Source: Bacillota bacterium
Lineage (GTDB): Bacteria > Bacillota > Clostridia > Christensenellales > SZUA-584
Direction: 5' to 3'
DNA length: 13,477 nt
Assembly (NCBI GenBank): GCA_023396555.1
Contig: JAEWWC010000133.1
Location: 1-13,477 of the forward strand
The translations under genes were made by a program, and so were the position numbers. Shown here piece by piece: positions 1-6,820 of the stretch (positions are counted from its first letter, which is position 1; each line of letters begins with the position of its first letter). The notes beneath the pieces were generated by a model. It saw only the letters and a program-made list of their open reading frames with translations, did not search any database and was not told the DNA's origin.

Positions 1-57
1 CGTGCCGCTTGAAGGATGGTTGCGGCAGGAGAGACCAAACGGCTTAAGGAGAATGAA

Positions 58-561
58 ATGATAACAATTGAGATGTCGGACGGGAAACAGATCAAGGTGG
101 AGCTGCTGCCCGAGCATGCGCCCAACACGGCGGCGAACTTTAGGAGCCTGGCGGCGAAGGGCTTCTACGATGGGCTGATATTCCATCGCGTGATCAGCGG
201 GTTTATGATACAGGGCGGATGCCCGAGCGGCAGCGGTACGGGCGGCCCGGGCTACGGCATAAAGGGCGAGTTCAAGGCGAACGGCGTGGACAATAAGCTG
301 CTGCACAAGCGCGGCGTGCTCTCGATGGCGCGTTCGGCCAAGTTTGACTCAGCGGGCTCTCAGTTCTTCATCATGCATGCAGACGCACCGTACCTCGACG
401 GCCAGTACGCGGCGTTCGGGCGCGTGGTGGAAGGTATGGATGTGGTGGATGCCATCGCGTCGCAGGAGACGGACTATTCCGACCGGCCCAAAACACCGCA
501 GGTGATCAAAAAGATGACGGTATCCGAGGACGAAGCGGTGACGGAGCCGGAGAAGGTTTGA
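58..561 (+). CDS. Peptidyl-prolyl cis-trans isomerase, cyclophilin type
   Basis: A 167-residue single-domain cyclophilin, which would catalyse cis-trans isomerisation of proline peptide bonds. No signal peptide is visible, so it is probably cytoplasmic. Seen: FHRVISGFMIQGG at residues 42-54, with R44 matching the catalytic Arg of the family, GSQFFI at 100-105, and LDGQYAAFGRV at 113-123. Y112 stands where human CypA has the cyclosporin-contacting Trp, so cyclosporin binding may be weak (inference). The start at 58 is chosen because TAAGGAG at 45-51 lies 6 bases upstream. An in-frame ATG at 16 would add 14 unconserved residues and has no good ribosome binding site. The acidic tail after about residue 155 is probably disordered. 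The gene is followed within 30 bases by a hairpin terminator. Its promoter is outside the window. Confidence 0.95.
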   Translation: MITIEMSDGKQIKVELLPEHAPNTAANFRSLAAKGFYDGLIFHRVISGFMIQGGCPSGSGTGGPGYGIKGEFKANGVDNKLLHKRGVLSMARSAKFDSAGSQFFIMHADAPYLDGQYAAFGRVVEGMDVVDAIASQETDYSDRPKTPQVIKKMTVSEDEAVTEPEKV

Positions 562-590
562 TTGGAAGATCAAAGAAAAGGGTAAAACGA

Positions 591-614
591 GAGCCGGTTC
601 GCGCCGGCTCTTTT
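591..614. terminator. Bidirectional rho-independent terminator between convergent genes
   Basis: Seven-base-pair stem GAGCCGG (591-597) / CCGGCTC (604-610) with a 6-base loop, followed by TTTT on the plus strand. On the minus strand the same hairpin is followed by TCGTTTTACC. It lies between the cyclophilin stop at 561 and the stop of the minus-strand operon at 648, so it can end both transcripts. Confidence 0.8.
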
Positions 615-647
615 CGTTTGCTCGTAAAGAAGCGAGGGTTGCTCCGG

Positions 648-2213
648 CTAATACTGAAAGCCGATGTTATACCAGCTGGAAACATCGCACTGACCGCTGT
701 CGTTTTTGCCGGTGGCGACGACAGTACCGTCGGCCTTGAGACCGACGGAGTAGTCGAAGCCGCCCGCAACGGCCACGATATCAGACCAGCCGCCGACATC
801 GCATATGCCTTCGTCGGTGATGCCGGTGGCAACGACGGTGCCGTCGGCCTTGAGGCCCAACAGATGGGAAGCGCCGGCAGAAATCGCCACAATATCAGAC
901 CAGCCGGACACATTGCATTGGCCAAATGAGTTGGCTCCGATAGCGACGACGGTGCCGTCTGATTTGAGCCCCGCGGTGAAACCGAGGCCGGCGGTAACCG
1001 CGACGATATCGCTCCAACCCGCAACGTCGCATCCGCCCAGTGATTGGTCGCCGACCGCAACCACTGTACCGTCTGCCTTGAGCCCGACGCTGTGATCGTG
1101 GCCGGCTTCAATGGCGGCGATATTCCGCCAGCCCGATACGTTGCACTGGCCATAGGAGTTGTCTCCCGCCGCCAGTACGGTGCCATCGGCTTTGAGCCCC
1201 AGCGTGTGGTCCCATGAAGCGGACAATGAAACGATGTCCCGCCAGCCTTCTATCATGTCTGCCGCCCCGGTGCTGCCTGACAGCGCGGCGACAACGGGAG
1301 TCCCGTCGGCCTGGAGCCCCAGAATGGAGGAGAGAGACGACTCAACATCTATGATTTGGGCCCAGGGTATGGAAGCCTGTTGTGGCGAGAGGGCGGTGAC
1401 AATGACGGTGTTGTACGTTACGCCCGCGGTATACATGCCACCGGCGGCGATACAGGAGTTGGACATTTTCTGCAGGCACTTAATATAGAGCACATCGCTG
1501 TCTTTGTAGCCGGATGCGGCGGTGAAACAGGCCAGTGCGCCCAAATAATCCCTCTCGTCCATACGCAGTACGCCCTCGCGATAGCTGATGCCCGGCAGCT
1601 GCGAAGCGGAATCCTTATAGTCCTTCAGCGATATGAACAGCTGTTCCGCGGCATCAAACTCGGATGCCTCTATCAGCGAGAGGCCCTTCTGATATTGCGC
1701 CTCCTTCACCTGCGTCTCTGCGTCGCTGTAATCATCCAGGTTTTGAAATATCGCCATGGCGTCGTCATATTGACCTGTGTCGATGAGCGACAGGCCCAGC
1801 AGATATTGCGCTTCCAGCACCTGCCCGGACGCGTCCTTATAATCACCCAGATCGGCGAAGGCTGCTGCGGCGTCCTCGAATTCTTCGTCTTTCAGCAGCT
1901 GCTGCGCGGACGCATAGGCCGCTGCGGTCTGCATCTGGGGCAGTATGACCAGCACGAACGCTGCGGCGAAGGCAATAACAATCGCCGGGATGACGATGGC
2001 CAGCCAAACGAGGCGGCGCTTTTTGCGCGGAAGCACGGGTGCCGGAGCATGTCCGACAGGAGGCGGAACAGCAGGGTAAGTGGGCTGAAAAGGCGGCGGA
2101 TATGGGGGTGGCGCAGCTGGAGGCTGAGCAGATGGCAGTATAATGCGCTGGCCGCAGTGTTCGCAAAAAAGGCTGTCGTTTGGTATGGACTTGCCGCAGT
2201 TTGAACAGAACAT
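648..2213 (-). CDS. Zinc-ribbon, single-TM, TPR-like and RCC1-like propeller protein (paralogue B)
   Basis: 521 residues, function unknown. Domains seen in order: zinc ribbon with C3-C6 and C17-C20; Pro/Ala/Tyr-rich linker 25-62; basic RKKRR at 63-67, then one membrane helix about 68-92; four tetratricopeptide-like repeats of about 36 residues (97-247), each of the type AQYxxGLSLI..YDDA..IF..L.DYxDA; and an RCC1-like region 251-521 with five clean 38-residue repeats at 326-515 (consensus DIVA.xAG..HxxGLKADGTVVAxG...GQCDVSGW) preceded by two degenerate ones. By the positive-inside rule the zinc ribbon is cytoplasmic and the repeats are outside (inference). The start has AAAGGAG (2222-2228) 8 bases upstream. 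It lies 26 bases after the stop of paralogue A, so the two form an operon. A cell-surface ligand-binding or protein-protein interaction role is plausible but unproven. Confidence 0.88.
   Translation of the reverse strand: MFCSNCGKSIPNDSLFCEHCGQRIILPSAQPPAAPPPYPPPFQPTYPAVPPPVGHAPAPVLPRKKRRLVWLAIVIPAIVIAFAAAFVLVILPQMQTAAAYASAQQLLKDEEFEDAAAAFADLGDYKDASGQVLEAQYLLGLSLIDTGQYDDAMAIFQNLDDYSDAETQVKEAQYQKGLSLIEASEFDAAEQLFISLKDYKDSASQLPGISYREGVLRMDERDYLGALACFTAASGYKDSDVLYIKCLQKMSNSCIAAGGMYTAGVTYNTVIVTALSPQQASIPWAQIIDVESSLSSILGLQADGTPVVAALSGSTGAADMIEGWRDIVSLSASWDHTLGLKADGTVLAAGDNSYGQCNVSGWRNIAAIEAGHDHSVGLKADGTVVAVGDQSLGGCDVAGWSDIVAVTAGLGFTAGLKSDGTVVAIGANSFGQCNVSGWSDIVAISAGASHLLGLKADGTVVATGITDEGICDVGGWSDIVAVAGGFDYSVGLKADGTVVATGKNDSGQCDVSSWYNIGFQY
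651..1463 (-). repeat. Tandem 114-bp RCC1-like repeats inside paralogue B
   Basis: Five consecutive in-frame 114-base units occupy 669-1238, each coding for 38 residues with a GLKADGTVVAxG core. One degenerate unit of the same length (residues 288-325, ADGTPVVAA core) and a weaker one (residues 251-287, IAAGxxYTAGV start) precede them. That gives seven units, the number of blades in the classical RCC1 propeller. The terminal NIGFQY looks like the first strand of another unit and could close the ring. Near-identical coding for the core makes the stretch repetitive at DNA level. Confidence 0.85.
1473..1925 (-). repeat. Four TPR-like repeats inside paralogue B
   Basis: Four helical repeats of about 36 residues, beginning near SAQQLLKDEEFED, AQYLLGLSLIDTGQYDD, AQYQKGLSLIEASEFDA and ISYREGVLRMDERDYLG. 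The A-helix G..L and B-helix A...F patterns fit tetratricopeptide or Sel1-like solenoids. Paralogue A has five such units. Confidence 0.75.
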
Positions 2214-2228
2214 AGGCGATACTCCTTT
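2193..2228 (-). repeat. Start region nearly identical to that of paralogue A (second copy at 3965-4000)
   Basis: 36 bases around the start codon and ribosome binding site match 3965-4000 with one mismatch (2199/3971). The match covers codons 1-7, the AAAGGAG ribosome binding site, and the whole 8-base non-coding spacer. Sequence further upstream differs. This shows the two genes share an origin by duplication including their translation start signals. Confidence 0.9.
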
Positions 2229-2239
2229 AGGTCATATAA

Positions 2240-3985
2240 TCAGGCTTCTTCAAAGAAGCTGGCTGCACCTACGCTGCCCCAGCTTAAGACATCACACTGC
2301 CCGTATTCATTCAGCCCCGTGGCGACAACGGTGCCACCGGTTGTTAAGGCCAGCGTGTAGGAAAAGCCGGCGGAGATTGAAGTCACATTGGTCCAGCCGC
2401 TGACGTTGCACTGACCGTTGTTGTTGTCGCCCACGGCTACGACTGTGCCATCCGCCTTGAGGCCGATTGTGTGGTAATAACCCGCTCGGATTGCGATGAT
2501 GTCGGACCAGCCGGATACATTGGACTCTCCTACGTAATTTGAGCCGACGGCCACCACAGTGCCGTCCGACCTCAGCCCGACCGTGTGGCCAACGCCGGCA
2601 GTTATGGCGACGATGTCCGTCCAGCCGGAAACGTCGCACTGGCCATAAGTGTTATCGCCTACGGCGATGACGGTGCCGTCGCTTTTTAAGCCAACGCTGT
2701 GCTCGGCACCTGCTGCTATTGCCACGATATCGTTCCAGCCGGAAGTGTTGCATGCGCCATATTCGTTGCCGCCGGCGGCGACAACGCGGCCGTCGCCTTT
2801 AAGGCCAAGTACGCGGCCGTAAAACGCTTCAATATCCACGATGTTTGACCAGCCGCTGACCGGGGTGAAGTCTTCCGGATCTATATCGAGGGCAACCAGC
2901 ACAGTGCCGTCCTTGGTGAGTCCGAAGAGAGTGGTACGGCCCGATGCGATGTCCACAAGTTCGGGGGACCACTTGGATACCTGAGGACGGATATATTCAG
3001 ATGAGGCCAATATGGCGTTTTTAGATATAGCAGCTGAGTAAAGAAAACCACACGCGATAGCATTGTTGCCCATTTTCAGCTTGCATTGGCGGAGCAGTTC
3101 GGCGCTGTTCCGGTAATCGAATAGGGGCGAGAGTTTTTGAATGGCTCCCATATAGTCCTTATTGAACAGCAGGGACTGCCCGTGCTGGTAATTGACGTTT
3201 TTGATCTGATCTGCCGCGTCCTTGTAGCCATCCAGCGTGGTGAATATCTCCAGCGCTTCGTCGTATGAGGCGTTGGAGATGAGCGCAAGGCCTTTCTGGT
3301 ACTGCGCCTCATCCACCATATCGGCGGCGTCTGTGTAGCTGCCCAGCGATTCGAACAGGGCGCCCGCGTCGTCGAACTTGCCGTCGCTGATGAGGGCAAG
3401 GCCTTTTTGGTACTGCGCTTCAAGCGCCTGGGTTTCGGCATCCTCGTAACCGCCCAGGTCGCTGAATATGGCGATGGCGGCGTCATATTCACCCTGCTTT
3501 GCCAGCGCGAGGGCTTTTTGGTATTGCGCCTTGTCAATCATCTCCGGCGCGTCTTTGTAGTCTTCCAGCGATTTGAAGGCGGCTACGGCGTCGTCAAAAT
3601 TACCATCCTCCAACAGCTGCTGCGCGGACGAATAAGTGGCGGAGTCCTGTATTTCCGGCAGCACAACAAATACGAATACGGCGCCCAGCGCCAGCAGCGC
3701 GGCGGGCAGCACGATGCCCAGCCACACAAGGCGGCGCTTATGGCGCGGCGCAGCGGGGGGAGCCGGTTGATACGATTGCTGATAAATTGACGGGTAAGGC
3801 GAAGCCTCGGCGGCGTATGCTGGAGGTTGAGCTGCGGGCGGGGTCACATTGCGCATGGTCTGCTCATCCGTCTGAACGGGTGGCGCGGGAGCGGCAGTTG
3901 ATACGGACTCATCCAAAGGGTTGCCGCAATAGGTGCAGAAACGCGTATCATTTGTCATGGGGGCGCCGCATTTTGAACAGAACAT
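2240..3985 (-). CDS. Zinc-ribbon, single-TM, TPR-like and RCC1-like propeller protein (paralogue A)
   Basis: 581 residues, function unknown, first gene of the operon with paralogue B. Domains seen: zinc ribbon C3-C6/C17-C20; long Pro/Ala/Gln/Tyr-rich linker 25-80; RHKRR at 81-85 followed by a membrane helix about 86-110; five TPR-like repeats at 117-303; RCC1-like propeller 305-581 with five exact 38-residue repeats at 381-570, a 39-residue one at 342-380 and a degenerate first one at 305-341, seven in all. The ATG at 3985 is chosen because AAAGGAG (3994-4000) is 8 bases upstream and the zinc ribbon begins at once. An in-frame upstream ATG at 4093 would place 36 unrelated residues before the zinc ribbon, across an AT-rich, promoter-like stretch. 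Topology by the positive-inside rule is zinc ribbon in, repeats out. RCC1 repeats in eukaryotes bind Ran and chromatin; that role should not be carried over here. Confidence 0.88.
   Translation of the reverse strand: MFCSKCGAPMTNDTRFCTYCGNPLDESVSTAAPAPPVQTDEQTMRNVTPPAAQPPAYAAEASPYPSIYQQSYQPAPPAAPRHKRRLVWLGIVLPAALLALGAVFVFVVLPEIQDSATYSSAQQLLEDGNFDDAVAAFKSLEDYKDAPEMIDKAQYQKALALAKQGEYDAAIAIFSDLGGYEDAETQALEAQYQKGLALISDGKFDDAGALFESLGSYTDAADMVDEAQYQKGLALISNASYDEALEIFTTLDGYKDAADQIKNVNYQHGQSLLFNKDYMGAIQKLSPLFDYRNSAELLRQCKLKMGNNAIACGFLYSAAISKNAILASSEYIRPQVSKWSPELVDIASGRTTLFGLTKDGTVLVALDIDPEDFTPVSGWSNIVDIEAFYGRVLGLKGDGRVVAAGGNEYGACNTSGWNDIVAIAAGAEHSVGLKSDGTVIAVGDNTYGQCDVSGWTDIVAITAGVGHTVGLRSDGTVVAVGSNYVGESNVSGWSDIIAIRAGYYHTIGLKADGTVVAVGDNNNGQCNVSGWTNVTSISAGFSYTLALTTGGTVVATGLNEYGQCDVLSWGSVGAASFFEEA
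2276..3073 (-). repeat. Tandem 114-bp RCC1-like repeats inside paralogue A
   Basis: Exact 38-residue periods start at residues 381, 419, 457, 495 and 533 (bases 2276-2845), preceded by a 39-residue unit at 342-380 and a degenerate unit at 305-341. Key features per unit are AG near position 7, GLKxDGTVVAVG, and a closing SGW. As in paralogue B the total is seven. Confidence 0.85.
3077..3637 (-). repeat. Five TPR-like repeats inside paralogue A
   Basis: Five units of about 37 residues. Units 2-4 begin AQYQKALALAKQGEYDA, AQYQKGLALISDGKFDD and AQYQKGLALISNASYDE and are very alike, which suggests recent internal duplication. One more unit than paralogue B explains over half of the length difference between the two proteins; the longer linker explains most of the rest. 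Confidence 0.75.
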
Positions 3986-4067
3986 AGGCGATACTCCTTT
4001 TGTTTTGGTGCTTGAGCGCCTGGCAGAAAAAACTGAGTAATCTGGTATTGGGCTTATCGGTACATTT

Positions 4068-4096
4068 ATTATAATGATTAAACAATTATACAATAT
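4068..4096 (-). promoter_or_regulatory. Candidate promoter of the zinc-ribbon/propeller operon
   Basis: Perfect TATAAT on the minus strand (4068-4073). With 17-base spacing the -35 is a poor ATATTG (4091-4096); a better TTGTAT (4088-4093) is only 14 bases away. The surrounding 4060-4140 is strikingly AT-rich, with further TATAAT-like hexamers, so the promoter is very likely in this stretch but its exact position is uncertain. From the start at 3985 up to the terminator at 4181 no gene is seen. Confidence 0.4.
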
Positions 4097-4180
4097 TACA
4101 ACAAAAAGGGAAATTATAATACAAAAATATGTTCGAATTTAAAATCAATGAGGTGGACCGGTGGTTCTGCAGCAAAACAA

Positions 4181-4206
4181 AAAGCCCGAGGTAAACGGGC
4201 TTTTTT
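4181..4206. terminator. Terminator after the displaced ychF tail
   Basis: Stem AAAGCCCG (4181-4188) / CGGGCTTT (4196-4203) with a 7-base loop. On the minus strand it is followed by TTTTTGTTTTG and lies 27 bases beyond the stop of the ychF tail fragment. On the plus strand it is followed by more T. The complete ychF has a hairpin with the same AAGCCCG/CGGGCTT arms in the matching place, so this is probably the original ychF terminator. Confidence 0.85.
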
Positions 4207-4232
4207 GATCGGCAAGTTAAAACTGAACACAA

Positions 4233-4436
4233 CTATACGTTGAACTTGAACAGCGTGACGTCGCCGTCCTGCATCACATACTCCTTGCCTTCCTGACGGA
4301 CGAGGCCGCGCGCTTTTGCGGTGGCCATGTCGCCACAGGCTTTGAGGTCATCAAAGGCGACGATCTCCGCACGGATGAAGCCGCGCTCGAAGTCCGAATG
4401 TATCTTTCCGGCGGCGGTGGGTGCCTTGGTGCCGCG
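4233..4436 (-). pseudogene. Displaced 3' end of ychF (last 67 codons plus stop)
   Basis: 204 bases that align without gaps to 5572-5775, the 3' end of the complete ychF, with 19 mismatches by eye (about 91% identity). The encoded tail runs from RGTKAP to FKFNV and stop and differs from intact YchF at only three residues (G306T, S332A, D351E), so most base changes are silent. Upstream of codon 300 the homology stops abruptly: the frame continues as KKIS and meets a TAA at 4455-4457, and no start codon or ribosome binding site is present. It is a remnant, not a gene. The silent pattern means the two tails diverged while each was part of a working ychF, and that this copy lost its 5' part too recently to decay. 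Confidence 0.9.
4423..4436 (-). repeat. 14-bp identical junction sequence (second copy at 5762-5775)
   Basis: GCCTTGGTGCCGCG occurs at 4423-4436 and 5762-5775. It lies exactly at the point where homology between the two ychF tails ends, and covers codons 300-304 (RGTKA). In an insertion into the 3' end of ychF this would be the shared crossover sequence. The segment between the copies is 1,339 bases per unit. It could equally be chance conservation of a well-conserved codon run. Confidence 0.5.
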
Positions 4437-4536
4437 CGAAATCTTTTTCGATTTTTAATGAGGCAGTTTGTTTTTGGGATGTGGAGAGGCCGTAATATGC
4501 GGCAGATTCAATACAATTACGGAGATGGCAGCCGAG

Positions 4537-5499
4537 TCAATCGATTGCAACCTGTTCGAGAAAGCAGAGTATGCGGCTGCAGTATTCCGTATCCTGCTCC
4601 ATATTGGCGAAATCGCATTCATTAATGATAAAGTGCTCCCATGAGTCCTTGACCCAGCTGTCACGGTGTCCCGGCGCGGCGGACAAGAGCCGTTCCGTAT
4701 TTTCGGAAAGAACCTCTTTGTCTCCGGTGCAGGCAATGAAAAGCGCAGGACGGCTGCCGATATTCTGGACCTGCCGGATGGGCGTCAATTCGGGTGAGTC
4801 TTTGAAGAACAGCGGCATGTACAGGTCCGTGAGCGCTTTCTCCAACGAGCACAGGAAGCCGGGAATGCCGTAGCCGCGCAGCGTGTCGCTGACCACGGCG
4901 CTGAAACTCGAATAGGCCGACATGGCGATAAGGCCGTCAATCTCCGGTATCTGGCCGAATGCGTTGATCGCGATGGCGCCGCCCATGGATACGCCATGCA
5001 CGACGATGGGTACATCCTCATAAACGGGCTGGCTCCGGATATAATCCACCACGGCCTGGACGTCCGCCGTTTCTTCATATCCCAGGCTAATCCAGTCGCC
5101 ATCGCTTTGGCCGTGGCCGCGGACTTCAAGCAGTACGGACGCATAGCCGTTTTTTTGCAGCCACTTGGAATGGCCGTAGAAGTAGGTGACTGATGGCTGA
5201 CGTATACCGGACAGAAAGATGACGATACCTTTTGGCTGATTGGCGGTAATCTCGCTCACCCAGATGCTGAATCCGTCCTGTGTGGTCAGAAACTGATCCT
5301 TTGAGGCGAGTCCAAAGTCGTCAGACGTATAGAGGCCCTGAAGAGGATAGTCTTCGGTGGTGTAGCCGAGATAGTCTACATGCCCGGAGGTAGTACCGAT
5401 GATGATGAAAAGCGGTGCGAGAAGTACGGCAAGCGCGATAAGCCCCAAAAGCAGGGAAGCAGTGACTATCAGACGTTTTCTAAATCGATGTTTTTTCAC
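4537..5499 (-). CDS. Membrane-anchored alpha/beta hydrolase
   Basis: 320 residues. Residues 9-35 form one hydrophobic helix after a basic MKKHRFRKR start, so the enzyme is probably anchored with its catalytic domain outside the cell. The alpha/beta hydrolase fold is supported by IVIFLSGIRQ (92-101), LEVRGHGQSDG (124-134), the nucleophile elbow GVSMGG with S171, a probable catalytic D260 in CTGDKEV, and H289 in SWEHFI. It resembles serine-hydrolase families of the acyl-CoA thioesterase or BAAT/YqkD type; the substrate cannot be read from the sequence. The start is GTG at 5499 with AAGAGG (5505-5510) 5 bases upstream. No promoter is seen in the 72 bases between it and ychF, which hold the ychF terminator, so expression may depend on read-through or a promoter inside ychF. 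Sampled lines look less GC-rich than ychF. It lies between two copies of the ychF 3' end. 4437-4536, after its stop, shows nothing recognisable. Confidence 0.88.
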   Translation of the reverse strand: MKKHRFRKRLIVTASLLLGLIALAVLLAPLFIIIGTTSGHVDYLGYTTEDYPLQGLYTSDDFGLASKDQFLTTQDGFSIWVSEITANQPKGIVIFLSGIRQPSVTYFYGHSKWLQKNGYASVLLEVRGHGQSDGDWISLGYEETADVQAVVDYIRSQPVYEDVPIVVHGVSMGGAIAINAFGQIPEIDGLIAMSAYSSFSAVVSDTLRGYGIPGFLCSLEKALTDLYMPLFFKDSPELTPIRQVQNIGSRPALFIACTGDKEVLSENTERLLSAAPGHRDSWVKDSWEHFIINECDFANMEQDTEYCSRILCFLEQVAID

Positions 5500-5516
5500 T
5501 TCAACCTCTTGATGGA

Positions 5517-5560
5517 ATAAAAAAGCCCGACGAGCGGGCTTATTTCAGCTAAAGCTGAAA
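5517..5560 (-). terminator. ychF terminator with a second upstream hairpin
   Basis: Reading on the minus strand after the ychF stop: a first hairpin TTTCAGCT/AGCTGAAA (5543-5560, very short loop), then stem AAGCCCG/CGGGCTT (5523-5541, 5-base loop) followed by TTTTTTATT. The second is a standard intrinsic terminator. It separates ychF from the hydrolase, whose ribosome binding site begins within about 10 bases. Confidence 0.85.
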
Positions 5561-5571
5561 CTTTGGCCTCG

Positions 5572-6672
5572 CTATACGTTGAACTTGAACAATGTGACGT
5601 CGCCGTCCTGCATCACGTAGTCCTTGCCTTCCTGACGGACGAGACCGCGCGCTTTTGCCGTGGCCATGTCGCCGCAGCTTTTAAGGTCATCGAACGCGAC
5701 GATCTCCGCACGAATGAAGCCGCGCTCGAAGTCGGAGTGTATCTTGCCGGCGGCGCCGGGGGCCTTGGTGCCGCGATGGATTGTCCACGCACGCACTTCC
5801 TTTTCGCCCGCTGTAAGGTAGCTGATGAGGTTCAGCAGCTTGTAGCTCTTCTGTATCAGTGAGGCAAGGCCGCTCTGCGCGATGCCGAGCTCGGAGAGGA
5901 ACATGTCACGCTCGTCGGCGGGCAACAGCGACAGCTCTTCCTCCAACCGTGCGCAGACCACCATGACTTCCGCGTTCTGCTTTCTGGCAAGCTCCGTGAG
6001 AGCGGCCACCTGCGGCAGCGCATACGGGTCCGCGGCGGCGGCTTCCGTTTCTGATACGTTGGCGGCGTAGAGCACCGGCTTGTCGGTGAGCAGGAACAGC
6101 TCGGAAATGAGCTCGCGCTCTTCGTCCGACAGGTCCATGCCGCCCGCGAATATGCCCGCTTCCAGATTGGCTTTCACCTTCTCCAGCGTGTCGCATTCGG
6201 TCTTATATTTCTTATCGCCCGATTTTATCATCTTGCCGGAGCGCTGAAGGCGCTTGTCTACCGTCTCCATGTCGGCGAATATCAGCTCGAAGTTGATGGT
6301 CTCCGCGTCTCTGGCGCTTCCGATGCTGCCGTCCACGTGCACCACGTCGTCGTTCTCAAAGCAGCGCACCACGTGCAGTATCGCGTCCACCTCGCGTATG
6401 TGGGACAGGAACTTGTTGCCGAGGCCCTCGCCGCGGCTCGCGCCCTTGACGAGCCCCGCGATGTCCACGAACTCGATGACGGCGGGCGTGAACTTGGCCG
6501 GGTTGTACATCTTGGCCAGAAAGTCCATGCGCGCGTCCGGCACGGATACGACGCCGACGTTGGGGTCTATCGTGCAGAAGGGGTAATTTTCGCTGGCTGC
6601 GCCCGCGCCTGTGAGCGCGTTGAACAGTGACGATTTTCCGACGTTGGGCAGCCCGACGATTCCGAGTCTCAT
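5572..6672 (-). CDS. ychF: Redox-linked ribosome-binding ATPase YchF (Obg family)
   Basis: 366 residues, the normal full length. YchF is a conserved P-loop protein of the Obg group that binds ribosomes and prefers ATP to GTP. Seen: Walker A/G1 GLPNVGKS (7-14), DPNVG (36-40), G3 DIAGLV (70-75), and an altered G4 NVSE (205-208) in place of NKxD, which is the family's known reason for ATP preference. A helical insertion follows (about 130-190), and the C-terminal TGS-like domain is about 281-366 with RGTKAPGAAGKIH and FERGFIRAE. ATG at 6672 has TGAGG (6678-6682) 5 bases upstream. A sigma-A-type promoter lies just upstream. The last 67 codons may come from a different lineage, since a second version of them lies at 4233-4436. 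Confidence 0.97.
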   Translation of the reverse strand: MRLGIVGLPNVGKSSLFNALTGAGAASENYPFCTIDPNVGVVSVPDARMDFLAKMYNPAKFTPAVIEFVDIAGLVKGASRGEGLGNKFLSHIREVDAILHVVRCFENDDVVHVDGSIGSARDAETINFELIFADMETVDKRLQRSGKMIKSGDKKYKTECDTLEKVKANLEAGIFAGGMDLSDEERELISELFLLTDKPVLYAANVSETEAAAADPYALPQVAALTELARKQNAEVMVVCARLEEELSLLPADERDMFLSELGIAQSGLASLIQKSYKLLNLISYLTAGEKEVRAWTIHRGTKAPGAAGKIHSDFERGFIRAEIVAFDDLKSCGDMATAKARGLVRQEGKDYVMQDGDVTLFKFNV

Positions 6673-6700
6673 AAATACCTCATAGAATTTTATTCACGTC

Positions 6701-6729
6701 ATTATAGCGCGGCGGGGGTGAGAAATCAA
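6701..6729 (-). promoter_or_regulatory. ychF promoter
   Basis: On the minus strand, -35 TTGATT (6724-6729), 17-base spacer, perfect -10 TATAAT (6701-6706). This predicts a start of transcription near 6694 and a leader of about 22 bases. Confidence 0.75.
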
Positions 6730-6783
6730 CAGAAAGCAGGGAGCGGCTGATAATGGGGAATAGGTTCCGGGAGAAATTTGCGG

Positions 6784-6812
6784 TTGTGTGACAATATGAA
6801 AAGTAGTAAAAT
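6784..6812 (+). promoter_or_regulatory. Candidate promoter of the homocysteine-synthesis operon
   Basis: TTGTGT (6784-6789), 17-base spacer, TAAAAT (6807-6812), about 60 bases before the first start codon and divergent from the ychF promoter. Both boxes are imperfect. Confidence 0.5.
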
Positions 6813-6820
6813 GACAGAAT

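Noticed and set aside
1..12. Possible end of an upstream gene (a TGA at 10-12 in frame 1)
   Set aside because: Only three codons are visible; nothing supports coding.
506..1186. Second minus-strand frame across the RCC1-like repeats
   Set aside because: Frame-shifted reading of 114-base repeats; Ser/Pro/Thr-rich with no family features.
651..1463. CRISPR-like array from regularly spaced similar sequence
   Set aside because: The 114-base units are contiguous and coding, without spacers; they translate to RCC1-like blades.
1356..2204. Long plus-strand frame (282 codons) opposite the zinc-ribbon protein
   Set aside because: It mirrors the repeat-rich minus-strand gene, has no ribosome binding site or recognisable domain, and the periodic codons of the repeats keep antisense frames open.
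4398..4625. Small plus-strand frame near the ychF tail fragment
   Set aside because: No ribosome binding site, overlaps the antisense ychF remnant and the hydrolase end, no recognisable domain.
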